Assembly: GCF_000719475.1 (NCBI RefSeq)
Contig: NZ_JOGO01000025.1
Location: 20,850 to 84,849, forward strand
Source: Streptomyces sp. NRRL F-5630
GTDB lineage: Bacteria > Actinomycetota > Actinomycetes > Streptomycetales > Streptomycetaceae
Direction: 5' to 3'
Length of the DNA stretch: 64,000 bases
Shown: piece after piece, positions 24,860-33,109 of the stretch
Layout: each line of letters opens with the position of its first letter
Numbering within the stretch: position 1 is the first letter of the stretch
Notes under the pieces: model-generated
Seen by the model: only the letters and a program-made list of their open reading frames with translations
The model's database searches: none
Told to the model about the DNA's origin: nothing
Program-made: the position numbers and the translations under genes

Positions 24860-25728
24860 GCGCCCCGTCCCCCTCCCTGGCCCCCACGGCGCCCCGCACG
24901 CCGCCCGCCCCGCCCGTGCTCGCGCTCCACGACGTGCGCGTCGGGCGGCCCGGCGGCGACGACCTCGTCCACGGGGTGAGCCTCGCCCTCGCGCCCGGGG
25001 CGACCCTCGGCGTCGTCGGCGAGTCCGGCAGCGGCAAGACCCTCACCTGCCGCGCGGCCCTCGGCGTCCTGCCCGCGCCCCTCGCCCTCACCGGTGGACG
25101 CGTCGAGATCGACGGGACCGACACCGCGCGCCTCACCCCGCGCGCGTGGACCGCGCTGCGCGGCTCCACGCTCGGCGCGGTCTTCCAGGACCCCGCCTCT
25201 TACCTCAACCCCTCCCTCACCGTGGGCAGTCAGCTCACCGAGGTGCTGCGCGTCAAGAAGGGCCTCGGCCGCCGCGCCGCCCGCGAGCGCGCCACCGAAC
25301 TCCTCGCCCAGGTCCACCTGCGCGAGCCCGCCCGGGTGCGCTCCCAGTACCCCCACGAGCTGTCCGGCGGGATGCTCCAGCGCGTCCTGATCGCCCTCGC
25401 GCTCGCCGCGGGGCCCCGGGTGCTGATCGCCGACGAGGCGACGACCGCGCTCGACGTCACCGTGCAGGCCGAGATCCTCGACCTCCTCGCCGACCTCCGC
25501 GAGGAGACAGGGCTCGCCCTCCTCGTCGTCTCGCACGACCTCGCCGTCGTCGCCCAGGTCTGCGCGGAGGTACTCGTCATGCGCGACGGCGAAGTCGTCG
25601 AACAGGGCCCCACCGCCGAGGTGCTGCACCACCCCCGCCACCCGTACACCCGCCTCCTCGTCGAGGAGCACGAGCAGTACGGACTCGACAAGTTCCTGAG
25701 CGACGAGACCTCCCGGGAGGACGCGTGA
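24856..25728 (+). CDS. ABC transporter ATP-binding protein (DppD/OppD-type)
   Basis: A 290-residue ATPase with Walker A GESGSGKT (residues ~55-62), signature LSGGMLQR, Walker B VLIADEATTALDV and the switch histidine SHDL. The C-terminus HHPRHPYTRLLVEEH is typical of the peptide/nickel ATPases. The start is a TTG at 24856, six nt after AGGAGG, and overlaps the previous stop as TTGA. Confidence 0.9.
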   Translation: MSAPSPSLAPTAPRTPPAPPVLALHDVRVGRPGGDDLVHGVSLALAPGATLGVVGESGSGKTLTCRAALGVLPAPLALTGGRVEIDGTDTARLTPRAWTALRGSTLGAVFQDPASYLNPSLTVGSQLTEVLRVKKGLGRRAARERATELLAQVHLREPARVRSQYPHELSGGMLQRVLIALALAAGPRVLIADEATTALDVTVQAEILDLLADLREETGLALLVVSHDLAVVAQVCAEVLVMRDGEVVEQGPTAEVLHHPRHPYTRLLVEEHEQYGLDKFLSDETSREDA

Positions 25729-26552
25729 GCGCCGAACCCGTCCTGCGCCTGCGCGGACTCGACGTCCACTACGGCCGCGGGCGCGCCCGCCGTGCCGCGC
25801 TGCGCGGCGTCGATCTCACTCTCGCGCCCGGCGAGACGGTCGGCCTCATCGGCGAGACGGGCTCCGGCAAGTCCACCCTCGCCCGCACCGTCCTCGGCCT
25901 CGTCCGCCCCACATCCGGCGCCCTCTCCGTCGCGGGCGAGGACGTCACCGCCCACGGCCCCCGCCAGTGGCGCGCGCTGCGCCGGCGCGGCCTCGTCTCG
26001 TACGTCTTCCAGGACCCCCTGCGCAGCCTGGACCCCGACCTGACCCTCGGCGACTCGCTCGCCGAACCCCTGCTCCTCCAGGGCCTCCCGGGCAAGGAAG
26101 CGGCGGCGAGAGCACGGGAGTTCGCGCCCCGCGTGCACCTCGACCCGGACCTGCTCGACCGGCTGCCCGGCGAGGTGTCCGGAGGACAGCGCCAGCGCGC
26201 CGTCCTCGCCCGCGCCCTCGTGACCGGGCCACGCCTCGTCCTCCTGGACGAACCCGTGAGCGCACTCGACGCCGCGCACCGCGTGAAGATCCTCGGCATC
26301 CTCAAGGACCTGCGCGCGCAAGGCGTCGCGCTCCTCTTCATCTCGCACGACCTCGGCTCCGTGGCCGGCGTCGCCGACCGCGTCGCCGTCCTCCACCGCG
26401 GCTCGCTCGTCGAGGACGGGCCCGCCCGCGAGGTCGTCACCCGGCCCCGGCACCCGTACACCAAGCTGCTGCTCGCCTCCGCGCCCACCCTGCGCGGCGC
26501 GGGCGGCGACCGCGCGACCCGCGCCCGCCTGCGCGCGGCCCTCACCCCCTGA
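25725..26552 (+). CDS. ABC transporter ATP-binding protein (DppF/OppF-type)
   Basis: A 275-residue ATPase with Walker A GETGSGKS (residues ~43-50), Q-loop FQDPLRSLDPDLT, signature VSGGQRQR, Walker B LVLLDEPVSALD and SHDL. It ends with RPRHPYTKLLLAS. It overlaps the preceding ATPase gene by GTGA, completing a five-gene importer with all components. The paired ATPases form a heterodimer on the cytoplasmic side. Confidence 0.91.
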   Translation: MSAEPVLRLRGLDVHYGRGRARRAALRGVDLTLAPGETVGLIGETGSGKSTLARTVLGLVRPTSGALSVAGEDVTAHGPRQWRALRRRGLVSYVFQDPLRSLDPDLTLGDSLAEPLLLQGLPGKEAAARAREFAPRVHLDPDLLDRLPGEVSGGQRQRAVLARALVTGPRLVLLDEPVSALDAAHRVKILGILKDLRAQGVALLFISHDLGSVAGVADRVAVLHRGSLVEDGPAREVVTRPRHPYTKLLLASAPTLRGAGGDRATRARLRAALTP

Positions 26553-26595
26553 CCCGAGCGCTCCCGAAGTCCCGCCCCGCACCGAGGAGTTCCCC

Positions 26596-27933
26596 ATGAC
26601 CACCGCCCCCCGCCGCCTCCACCTCGCCCTGCACCCCTACGGCGTCGGCGGCCCCGGCCAGCACGGCCTGTGGAAGGACCCGCGCGTCGCCAAGAACGCC
26701 AGTATCGACATCGGCTACTACATACGTCAGGCCCAGGCGGCCGAACACGCCCTCTTCGACGCCCTGTTCATCGTGGACAGCCAGTTCATCAACGCGAGCT
26801 ACCCCGCCCACTACCTCAACCGCCTCGAACCCCTCACGCTCCTCTCCGCCGTCGCCACGCACACCTCCCGCGTCGGTCTCGTCGGCACCGCGAGCAGCAC
26901 CTACAACTCGCCCTTCAACCTCGCCCGCCGCTTCGCCTCCCTCGACCACATCAGCGGCGGACGCGCCGGCTGGAACGTCGTCACGAGCTTCGACACCGGC
27001 ACCTCCCGCAACTTCGGCCTCGACGAACACCTCGACTACGCGACCCGCTACGGCCGGGCCCGCGAGTTCGTCGAGGTCGCCCGCGGGCTGTGGGACTCCT
27101 ACGAGGACGACGCCTTCCCCGCCGACGTCGCACGCGGCGTCTTCCTCGACCCCGCCAAGCTCCACACGCTCGACCACGAGGGCGAGCACTTCAGGATCGC
27201 CGGGCCGCTCAACCTCTCGCGCTCCCCGCAGGGCCAGCCCGTCATCTTCCAGGCAGGCGTCTCCGAGGAGGGCCGCGACCTCGCCGCCCGCGTCGCCGAG
27301 GGCATCTACGCGCCCGGCGGCACCCTCGTCCAGGCCCAGGAGTACTACGCCGACATCAAGCACCGCACCGCTGCCTACGGCCGCGACCCCGAGCACATCA
27401 AGATCTTCATCCACGGTTCGCCCGTCGTCGCCGCCACCGACGAGGCGGCCCGCCGCCGGGAGCGCGAGATCCACGAGGAGGACAAGGACCTCGGCCGCAG
27501 CCTCGGCCTCCTCGGCCGCTCCTTCGGCGCGCACGACTTCTCGCGCTACGACCTCGACGCGCCCTTCCCCGACGTGGCCCACCTCGCCGAGAAGGGCGGA
27601 CGCACCACCGCCGCGAAGATCATCGAGCGCGCCCGCACGGAGAACCTCACCCTCCGCCAGGTCGCCGAGGGCCTCAACGCCTACAAGGAGGGCCCCTTCA
27701 CCGGCGCCCCCGAGACCGTCGCGGACGCCCTCCAGCACTGGTTCGAGGCCGGGGCCCTCGACGGCGTCAACCTCGCCTTCCGGACCGAGGAGGAACTGGA
27801 CCTCTTCGTCGACGGCGTCGTCCCGCTCCTCCAGAAGCGCGGCCTCTTCCGCACCGCCTACGAGGCCGAGACCCTGCGCGGACACCTCGGCCTCCCCGTC
27901 CCCGACAACCGCTACACCGCCGCCCGCGGCTGA
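26596..27933 (+). CDS. FMN-dependent monooxygenase (NtaA/SnaA/DszA family)
   Basis: A 445-residue flavin monooxygenase of the bacterial-luciferase superfamily. The opening HLALHPYGVGGPGQHGLWKDP, then SLDHISGGRAGWNVVTSFD and GLDEHLDYATRYGRAREFVEV, are typical of NtaA (nitrilotriacetate), DszA (dibenzothiophene sulfone), DmoA (dimethylsulfide) and SnaA. These enzymes use FMNH2 and O2 to split C-N or C-S bonds, and require a separate flavin reductase, which is encoded two genes downstream. A GGAG site precedes the ATG. In this context I infer C-S bond cleavage of an imported organosulfur compound. Confidence 0.9.
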   Translation: MTTAPRRLHLALHPYGVGGPGQHGLWKDPRVAKNASIDIGYYIRQAQAAEHALFDALFIVDSQFINASYPAHYLNRLEPLTLLSAVATHTSRVGLVGTASSTYNSPFNLARRFASLDHISGGRAGWNVVTSFDTGTSRNFGLDEHLDYATRYGRAREFVEVARGLWDSYEDDAFPADVARGVFLDPAKLHTLDHEGEHFRIAGPLNLSRSPQGQPVIFQAGVSEEGRDLAARVAEGIYAPGGTLVQAQEYYADIKHRTAAYGRDPEHIKIFIHGSPVVAATDEAARRREREIHEEDKDLGRSLGLLGRSFGAHDFSRYDLDAPFPDVAHLAEKGGRTTAAKIIERARTENLTLRQVAEGLNAYKEGPFTGAPETVADALQHWFEAGALDGVNLAFRTEEELDLFVDGVVPLLQKRGLFRTAYEAETLRGHLGLPVPDNRYTAARG

Positions 27934-27955
27934 CCACCCCCACGGGAGTACGCAC

Positions 27956-28693
27956 ATGAGTGACCCGCTCGACTTCCACGCCCCCGATGGCCTGCTCACG
28001 CGGGGCACCGTCCTCGTCGTCCCGGGCCGGGGCGAGACACCGGAGACGTACACGCGCCTGGGCACGAGGCTCGCCTTCGACGCCTACCGTGTCCGCGTCA
28101 TCGAGGCGCCCGCCACGCTCACCTCCGCGCACCTCGCCGCCGCCCTCGCGGAGACCGCCCCCGGCGACGCCACCCCCGCCGCCCCCGTCGTCCTGCTCGG
28201 CGCCGACGCGGGCGCGGCGGCGCTCGCGGCCCTGTACGCCCACGGGGACGCCCCCGCTGCGGATGCCCTGATCCTCGCCGGGCTCCCCGGCCCCGCCCCG
28301 GTCCGGGCCGAGGCGGCGACCTGGGACGACGAACTCGGCGTCCGCACGGCCTGCCCCACGCACCGGGGCCGGCTCACCGAGGACGCCGGGGTGCGGCGCG
28401 GCGCACTCGCCGAACCCGTACCGTCCGCGCTCCTCGCCGCCGCCCACGCGGCCCGTCCCCCCGTCCCGACCCTCCTCCTGAGCGGTGAGCAGGACCCCCT
28501 CGCCGACCACGCCGCGCTCGCCGCGTTCGCGAAGTCCCTGGACCGTGCGCGCCTCGCCCTCGTGCGCGGTGCGCACCACGACGTTCTCAACGACCTCCAG
28601 CACCGCTCCGTGGCCGCCGAAGTCGTCGGCTTCCTGGAGACCCTGCGTGAACAGCTCGTTCCGCGTGTCGCCGTGCGCTCCAGCACGTGGTGA
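27956..28693 (+). CDS. Alpha/beta hydrolase with GADAG elbow (Asp in nucleophile position)
   Basis: A 245-residue alpha/beta hydrolase fold. TRGTVLVVPGRGETPETY gives the oxyanion region, GEQDPLAD the catalytic acid and RGAHHDVLND the catalytic histidine. At the nucleophile elbow PVVLLGADAGAAAL the usual serine is Asp84 (G-x-D-x-G), as in haloalkane dehalogenases and epoxide hydrolases. The gene lies between the monooxygenase and the FMN reductase, 22 bp after the first and 31 bp before the second, so it should act on the same substrate or its product. Confidence 0.82.
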   Translation: MSDPLDFHAPDGLLTRGTVLVVPGRGETPETYTRLGTRLAFDAYRVRVIEAPATLTSAHLAAALAETAPGDATPAAPVVLLGADAGAAALAALYAHGDAPAADALILAGLPGPAPVRAEAATWDDELGVRTACPTHRGRLTEDAGVRRGALAEPVPSALLAAAHAARPPVPTLLLSGEQDPLADHAALAAFAKSLDRARLALVRGAHHDVLNDLQHRSVAAEVVGFLETLREQLVPRVAVRSSTW

Positions 28694-28724
28694 CCCGCGC
28701 GTCCTCTCTACGGAAGGCACCGTC

Positions 28725-29282
28725 ATGGCCCGTATCCTCTCCGTCTCCGGCAGCCCCTCCGCCACGTCCCGCACGGCCCGACTCCTGCGCCACCTGGACG
28801 CACGGTTGCGGGCACAGGGCCACGAGGTGACAGCCCTGGACGTCCGTACCCTGCCCGCCGGTCCGCTTCTGGCGGCGGAGTTCGGGCATCCGGACATCGT
28901 CCGGGCCACGCGCGCCTTCGCCGAGGCGGACGGTGTCGTGATCGGCACGCCCGTCTACAAGGCCGCGTACTCGGGCCTGTTGAAGACCCTCCTGGACGTG
29001 CTGCCGCAGTACGCGCTGGCGGGGAAGACGGTCCTCCCCCTCGCCACGGGCGGTTCCACAGCCCATGTCCTGGCCCTCGACTACGCGTTGCGTCCCGTCC
29101 TCACCTCGATGGGCGCGGCCCACGTCGTCCCCGGCTGGTTCGTCGTCGACAAGGAGCTTTCGGTCGACCCGGAGGGCACCCTGACGATCGCGCCCGGCAC
29201 GGCGGAGGCGCTCACCCAGGTCACGGACACCTTCGCTCGCGCCCTGCACACGGCGTTCCCCGCGCCGGTCCCAGTGGGCTGA
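28725..29282 (+). CDS. NAD(P)H-dependent FMN reductase (SsuE-like)
   Basis: A 185-residue flavodoxin-fold protein. It begins ILSVSGSPSATSRTARLLRHL (phosphate-binding loop of FMN), then ADGVVIGTPVYKAAYSGLLKTLLDVL, a close match to SsuE-type reductases, and LPLATGGSTAHVLALDYALRPVL. It supplies FMNH2 to a two-component monooxygenase, here the NtaA/DszA-type enzyme in the same operon. The ATG has a GGAAGG site. A strong hairpin follows the stop. Confidence 0.9.
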   Translation: MARILSVSGSPSATSRTARLLRHLDARLRAQGHEVTALDVRTLPAGPLLAAEFGHPDIVRATRAFAEADGVVIGTPVYKAAYSGLLKTLLDVLPQYALAGKTVLPLATGGSTAHVLALDYALRPVLTSMGAAHVVPGWFVVDKELSVDPEGTLTIAPGTAEALTQVTDTFARALHTAFPAPVPVG

Positions 29283-29297
29283 GCACTCGCGGACGAC

Positions 29298-29324
29298 GGC
29301 CCGCCCGGGAACCCTGGGCGGGCC
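29298..29324 (+). terminator. Hairpin terminator after the sulfur operon
   Basis: GGCCCGCCC (29298-29306) pairs with GGGCGGGCC (29316-29324) and GGG/CCC pairs inside the loop, giving a stem of about 12 bp, 15 bp after the FMN reductase stop codon. Confidence 0.82.
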
Positions 29325-29431
29325 GGCCCCTGCGGTAACCGGAGACAGCCCGCTTTTTGGCTTGTTGGGAGCCTGTACAGCCGCGTCCCGAACGCCCACG
29401 CTGAACTGCGCCGTACCTGACGACCCCCTCG

Positions 29432-29443
29432 GACAACGTTGTC
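29432..29443. promoter_or_regulatory. 12-bp palindrome upstream of the protease gene
   Basis: GACAACGTTGTC is a perfect palindrome with a central CG. It is 78 bp upstream of the protease start codon. LacI-family regulators often recognise such AACGTT-centred sites. A neighbouring CCTGAC/GTCAGG pair (about 29416-29446) frames it. Confidence 0.5.
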
Positions 29444-29521
29444 AGGCCGGTGACTCCGCCGCTCGCCGCAGCAGACGGGTGGCGGCCCCCGCAGTCACGC
29501 AGGCGAGAAGGGAACAACCGA

Positions 29522-30526
29522 ATGAGAGCGAGAGCAGGCGGTATCGCCGCACTGGTCCTGGGAGCGGCCCTCTGGTCCGCCGCCCCGGTGAGCGCCGCCC
29601 CCACCGAGGGCGCGCACCGCACGACGATCACCGCTTCCGAGCGCGCGACGGCGCTGCGGTTCTGGACGGACGCCCGCGTGCGGTCCGCGCGGGACCTCGA
29701 CGCCCCGGCGGCGGCCTCCGCCCCGTCCGCCGCTCCCGGCGCCGCCGGAGGGCAGGCCGCCCCGGGGAGCGGCGAGGAGGTCCGGGTGGCGCCCCTGCCC
29801 GCCCCGCGTTCCGCCGCGCAGGCCCCCGCCCTCGCGGCATCGGACCCCGCCCCGTGGACCGGTGGCGGCCTCATCTCCACGACGGCCGGGAAGGTCTTCT
29901 TCCAGAACGCGGGCGGCGGCACCTTCGCCTGCTCGGCGACCGTCGCCAACGCGGACAACAAGTCGCTCGTCCTCACGGCCGGTCACTGCGTCGTGGACGC
30001 GGGCACGGGCGAGGTCTACCGCAACTGGGTCTTCATCCCCGGCTACGCGAACGGCAACCGCCCCTACGGCACCTTCACCGCCTCGTCCCTCTTCCACCTC
30101 GACCAGTACGTGTCGACGGCGGGGAACGCCAACTACGACCTCGCCTTCGCGCGCCTCGCCCCGCTGAACGGCCGCAGTCTCGCCGACACGGTCGGCGCGC
30201 AGGGCATCGCCTTCAACTCGGCGACGGGCCGCGAGGTCCACTCCTTCGGTTACGGCGGCTCGGCGGCCGAGGGCAACGGCGAACGGCTCAACCACTGCGC
30301 GGGCGTCGAGTACCGGGACACGGGCCGCGAGGGCTCCACGATGTGGGGCATCGACTGTGTGCAGAACGGTGGTTCGAGCGGCGGCGGCTTCCTCGCCGAC
30401 TTCGACGCCGGTTCCGGCGGGGGCTACCTCGTCGGCAACATCAGCGTGAGCGCGGGTAGCAGCGAGTACCACCCCGTGCTCGGCAACGAGGCCCTGGACC
30501 TGTACCGCCGGGCCGGAGCCGTCTGA
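29522..30526 (+). CDS. Secreted trypsin-like serine protease
   Basis: A 334-residue exported protein with a Sec signal peptide (MRARAGGIAALVLGAALWSAAPVSAAP, cleavage near residue 26) and a propeptide-like segment to about residue 115. The catalytic domain has His155 in LTAGHC, Asp206 in NYDLAFARL and Ser286 in GGSSGGGF. Cysteines CSAT/GHC and CAG/IDC can form two disulfides as in related glutamyl endopeptidase-type enzymes. A hairpin follows the stop. It would act outside the cell on proteins; cleavage specificity cannot be read. Confidence 0.88.
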   Translation: MRARAGGIAALVLGAALWSAAPVSAAPTEGAHRTTITASERATALRFWTDARVRSARDLDAPAAASAPSAAPGAAGGQAAPGSGEEVRVAPLPAPRSAAQAPALAASDPAPWTGGGLISTTAGKVFFQNAGGGTFACSATVANADNKSLVLTAGHCVVDAGTGEVYRNWVFIPGYANGNRPYGTFTASSLFHLDQYVSTAGNANYDLAFARLAPLNGRSLADTVGAQGIAFNSATGREVHSFGYGGSAAEGNGERLNHCAGVEYRDTGREGSTMWGIDCVQNGGSSGGGFLADFDAGSGGGYLVGNISVSAGSSEYHPVLGNEALDLYRRAGAV

Positions 30527-30533
30527 CCCCTCA

Positions 30534-30585
30534 CGGGACCACCGGCCGCGCTTCGCGTCGTTCCGCGGGCCCGGCCGGTGTCCCG
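30534..30585. terminator. Hairpin after the protease gene
   Basis: GGGAC-CACCGGCCG (30535-30548) pairs with CGGCCGGTGTCCC (30572-30584), 13 pairs with one bulged base, 8 bp after the protease stop. It serves the protease gene and perhaps the convergent pspAB gene. Confidence 0.7.
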
Positions 30586-30789
30586 CGACGAGGGGTGCCC
30601 CTCCGCTCCGGCTTCCGCGCTCCCGCGCCTCGCGTCCGCGCGGGACCGACGGCACCTCGCGGCGGGGGTCTCGCGCGCCGCGAGGACGTCGCAGCCCCCA
30701 GGTGGGGGCTGTGGCGTGACGGGGCCCGTACGGAGGGTTTCCGCCCGCTTCGGCCGGGCGTCGCCGCGTGCGCCGCCCCCGTACCGCGC

Positions 30790-31374
30790 TCACAGGCCCG
30801 GCGCCCCCCACACCGGGAACCACCGGCTCAGGTCCTCCTCCACCCGCAGGTCCGTGCCGAGGGCCGCGCGGACCTCCAGCTCCAGCTGGTTGTCCCGTTT
30901 CTCCCGCTCTCCCGGGAGCGGCGCGAAGGGGTAGAAGCTGCCCCGCTTGTAGAGGTAGACGAGGCCCAGCGAGCGGCCGTGCTCGTCCTGGAAGGCGAGG
31001 AGCGAGCACAGGAGCTGGGGGCCGAAACCGCCCTCCTCCAGCAGCGTGTTCACCGCGTGCAGGTCCGTGACGAGGCCGCTCAGCTCCTCCGGCGGCTGGG
31101 TGGAGAGCAGCCACGTGTACCCGTACGGGTCGCGGCTGAACTCGACGGGGACGCCGCCCCGCTCCGTGTCCGCGTCGAGCAGCGCCCGTACGTCGTCCCG
31201 TACCCGCGCGAAGGAGGCCCCCTCGGCCGCGGCGAAGCACACCGAGCCGCGTCCCGTCGGCCGGAAACCGGTCGCCGCCTGGAGCGTGAGCGCCGCCGAG
31301 GGGACGGCGAAGAGCTGGTCGAGATCGGGGCGGACCGGCTTCGAGCGGCCGAGCAGCGCGTCGAGGAAACCCAC
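30790..31374 (-). CDS. pspAB: PspA-associated protein PspAB
   Basis: A 194-residue protein that begins MGFLDALLGRSKPVRPDLDQLFAVPSAALTLQ and contains EFSRDPYGYTWLLSTQPPEELSGLVTDLHAVNTLLEEGGFG, the pattern of the actinobacterial PspA-associated protein PspAB. It is soluble. It is located 34 bp downstream of htpX, the usual pairing, so the two likely form an envelope-stress unit. PspA itself is not in this window. No enzymatic motif is evident. Confidence 0.8.
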   Translation of the reverse strand: MGFLDALLGRSKPVRPDLDQLFAVPSAALTLQAATGFRPTGRGSVCFAAAEGASFARVRDDVRALLDADTERGGVPVEFSRDPYGYTWLLSTQPPEELSGLVTDLHAVNTLLEEGGFGPQLLCSLLAFQDEHGRSLGLVYLYKRGSFYPFAPLPGEREKRDNQLELEVRAALGTDLRVEEDLSRWFPVWGAPGL

Positions 31375-31408
31375 GCGACCTCCAGTCGGGAACGGTGGCG
31401 GGCGGCGG

Positions 31409-32317
31409 TCAGCGGGAGAGCTGGGCCGAGATGCGGGAGAGCTGGTCCAGGCGCTGCTGGAGCGTCGGGTGCGAGGAGAGCAGACGGCTGAGGCTCTCCT
31501 TCGAGGAGAAGGCCGGTACGAAGAAGAAAGCGTTGTACGGCTCCGCCTGGCGCAGGTCCCGTGTCGGGATGCGGGACATCTGCCCGCTCACCTTCGTCAG
31601 CGCCGAGGCGAGCGCCGAAGGCCGCCCGGTGAGAAGCGCCGCCGCGCGGTCGGCGGACAGCTCGCGGTACCGCGACAGAAGGCGGGTGAGGAGGAAGCCG
31701 ATCGTGTAGACGGCGGCGCTGACCAGCGGGATCAGGAGCAGGGCCACGCCCACGGGGTCGTTCCTGTTCCCGCCGCGGGTGAGGCCGCTCCACAGGGCCA
31801 TCCGGGTGATGAGCCCGGCGAGCACGCCGAGGAAGGAGGCGATCGTCATGACGAAGACGTCACGGTGCGCCACGTGCGACATCTCGTGCGCGAGCACGCC
31901 CTCCCGTTCCTCCGGTTCCAGGCGCCTGAGCAGCCCCGTCGTCACGCACACGAGCGCCGAGCGTTCGTTGCGCCCGGTCGCGAAGGCGTTGGGGACGTCG
32001 CTGTCCGCGATCGCGACGCGTGGTTTGCGCAGATCGGCCAGGGCGCAGATCCGGTCGACGACTCCGTGCAGTTCCGGGGCCTGCTCCGGGCTCACTTCGC
32101 GCGCGCCCATGCCGAAGGCGGCGATGCGGTCGCTGAACCAGAACTGTGCGACGAAGAGCGCGCCCACCGCGATCAGGATGATCGGCCAGGCCCCGTGCAG
32201 CACCGCGAGCAGGACGCCCACGAGGACGACGTAGAGCAGACCGATGAGGAACATCGTGATCACCATGCGGACGGTGAGCCCCTGATCGGGTGCGTAGCGT
32301 GAACGACTGCGGGCCAT
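31409..32317 (-). CDS. htpX: Zinc metalloprotease HtpX
   Basis: A 302-residue membrane-bound M48 protease. Two N-terminal membrane segments (residues ~18-60) are followed by the zinc motif HEMSH (His144, Glu145, His148) and the third ligand Glu219 in RELSADRAA, with a further membrane pair between them (residues ~155-210). HtpX removes damaged membrane proteins. The ATG has the expected N-terminus MARSRSRYAPDQGLTVRM. The pspAB gene lies just downstream. Confidence 0.94.
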   Translation of the reverse strand: MARSRSRYAPDQGLTVRMVITMFLIGLLYVVLVGVLLAVLHGAWPIILIAVGALFVAQFWFSDRIAAFGMGAREVSPEQAPELHGVVDRICALADLRKPRVAIADSDVPNAFATGRNERSALVCVTTGLLRRLEPEEREGVLAHEMSHVAHRDVFVMTIASFLGVLAGLITRMALWSGLTRGGNRNDPVGVALLLIPLVSAAVYTIGFLLTRLLSRYRELSADRAAALLTGRPSALASALTKVSGQMSRIPTRDLRQAEPYNAFFFVPAFSSKESLSRLLSSHPTLQQRLDQLSRISAQLSR

Positions 32318-32527
32318 TCCCGCCTCCCCTCATTGCCTTCCACCGGCGTGGCTGCCGCTGTCCTGCCGCCGCCTCCGGCTACCTCTTACTCCATAGTGCC
32401 CTTTTCTGTGTCGAATGGGCGTAAACGGATGTGCGAAAAGAGTGTCCGCCGCCGCGCATGCCGCGGCCCCGGCACCCTCCGGGGAGGAGTGCCGGGGCCG
32501 CGCACGGGGCCGGGCCGGGGCCCTGGA

Positions 32528-32761
32528 CTAGCGGGCCGCCACGAAGCCCAGCTCGCCGTTGGTGTACGAGCCGTCGAGGTGACCCTGCGTGATGCCGTAC
32601 GGGCCACCGATGTTCAGGTAGTCGCCGTTGAGGTGCGCGTGGGTGTACTCGGCTTCGCCGCCCACGAAGGACGGGCCCTCGTGGGCGGAGGCCAGGCTCG
32701 CGCCACCCAGGACGGTGGCGGCGGCGAGAGCGGTGGCGGCGAAGGCGGTGCGAAGGCGCAT
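32528..32761 (-). CDS. Small secreted protein, 77 aa
   Basis: The first ~26 residues are a clear Sec signal peptide (MRLRTAFAATALAAATVLGGASLASA, cut after ASA). The mature peptide of about 51 residues, HEGPSFVGGEAEYTHAHLNGDYLNI, is rich in Gly, His and Tyr and has no cysteine. A GAGGAG ribosome-binding site precedes the ATG. I do not recognise the family. Codon use matches a real gene. It may be a surface or extracellular peptide of the kind common in streptomycetes. Confidence 0.75.
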   Translation of the reverse strand: MRLRTAFAATALAAATVLGGASLASAHEGPSFVGGEAEYTHAHLNGDYLNIGGPYGITQGHLDGSYTNGELGFVAAR

Positions 32762-33109
32762 GCAAACTCCTCGGTGAGTCGGGTTGTTCGCAGCCAGACT
32801 TACCCTGATGAATCGTCATAACCCCACCCGCAACTCCGATTCCATCGAATGGGTCAACGCCCGAACTGTTGACAGGCGCATCACGCGATTGAAAACTTTT
32901 CGTGCGGGAACGCAGCAGGGTGACGGTTCACTCGGAAACCCCGCAAGTCCACTGCAAAAAGACGGCGTCCAGTCGCGCTCGGTGGTGAGTTCCGGCGCGT
33001 CGGCGCGGGGGTTCCCGCGCGTTCACCCCGTCTTCGGCCCGTCGTCACCGCGGGGCCGCCTCCGCGTGCGTGGATGCTTCCGTCCACCCCGCCCGCACCG
33101 GGAGCCCTC
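32762..33109. promoter_or_regulatory. Divergent intergenic region, AT-richer than surroundings
   Basis: This 348-bp gap separates the small secreted protein (minus) and the ParB-like gene (plus). It contains a TTGACA at about 32870 on the plus strand and AT-rich segments such as TTGAAAACTTTTCG. I see no gene; a short frame on each strand lacks any signature. Promoters for both genes probably lie here. Confidence 0.45.
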
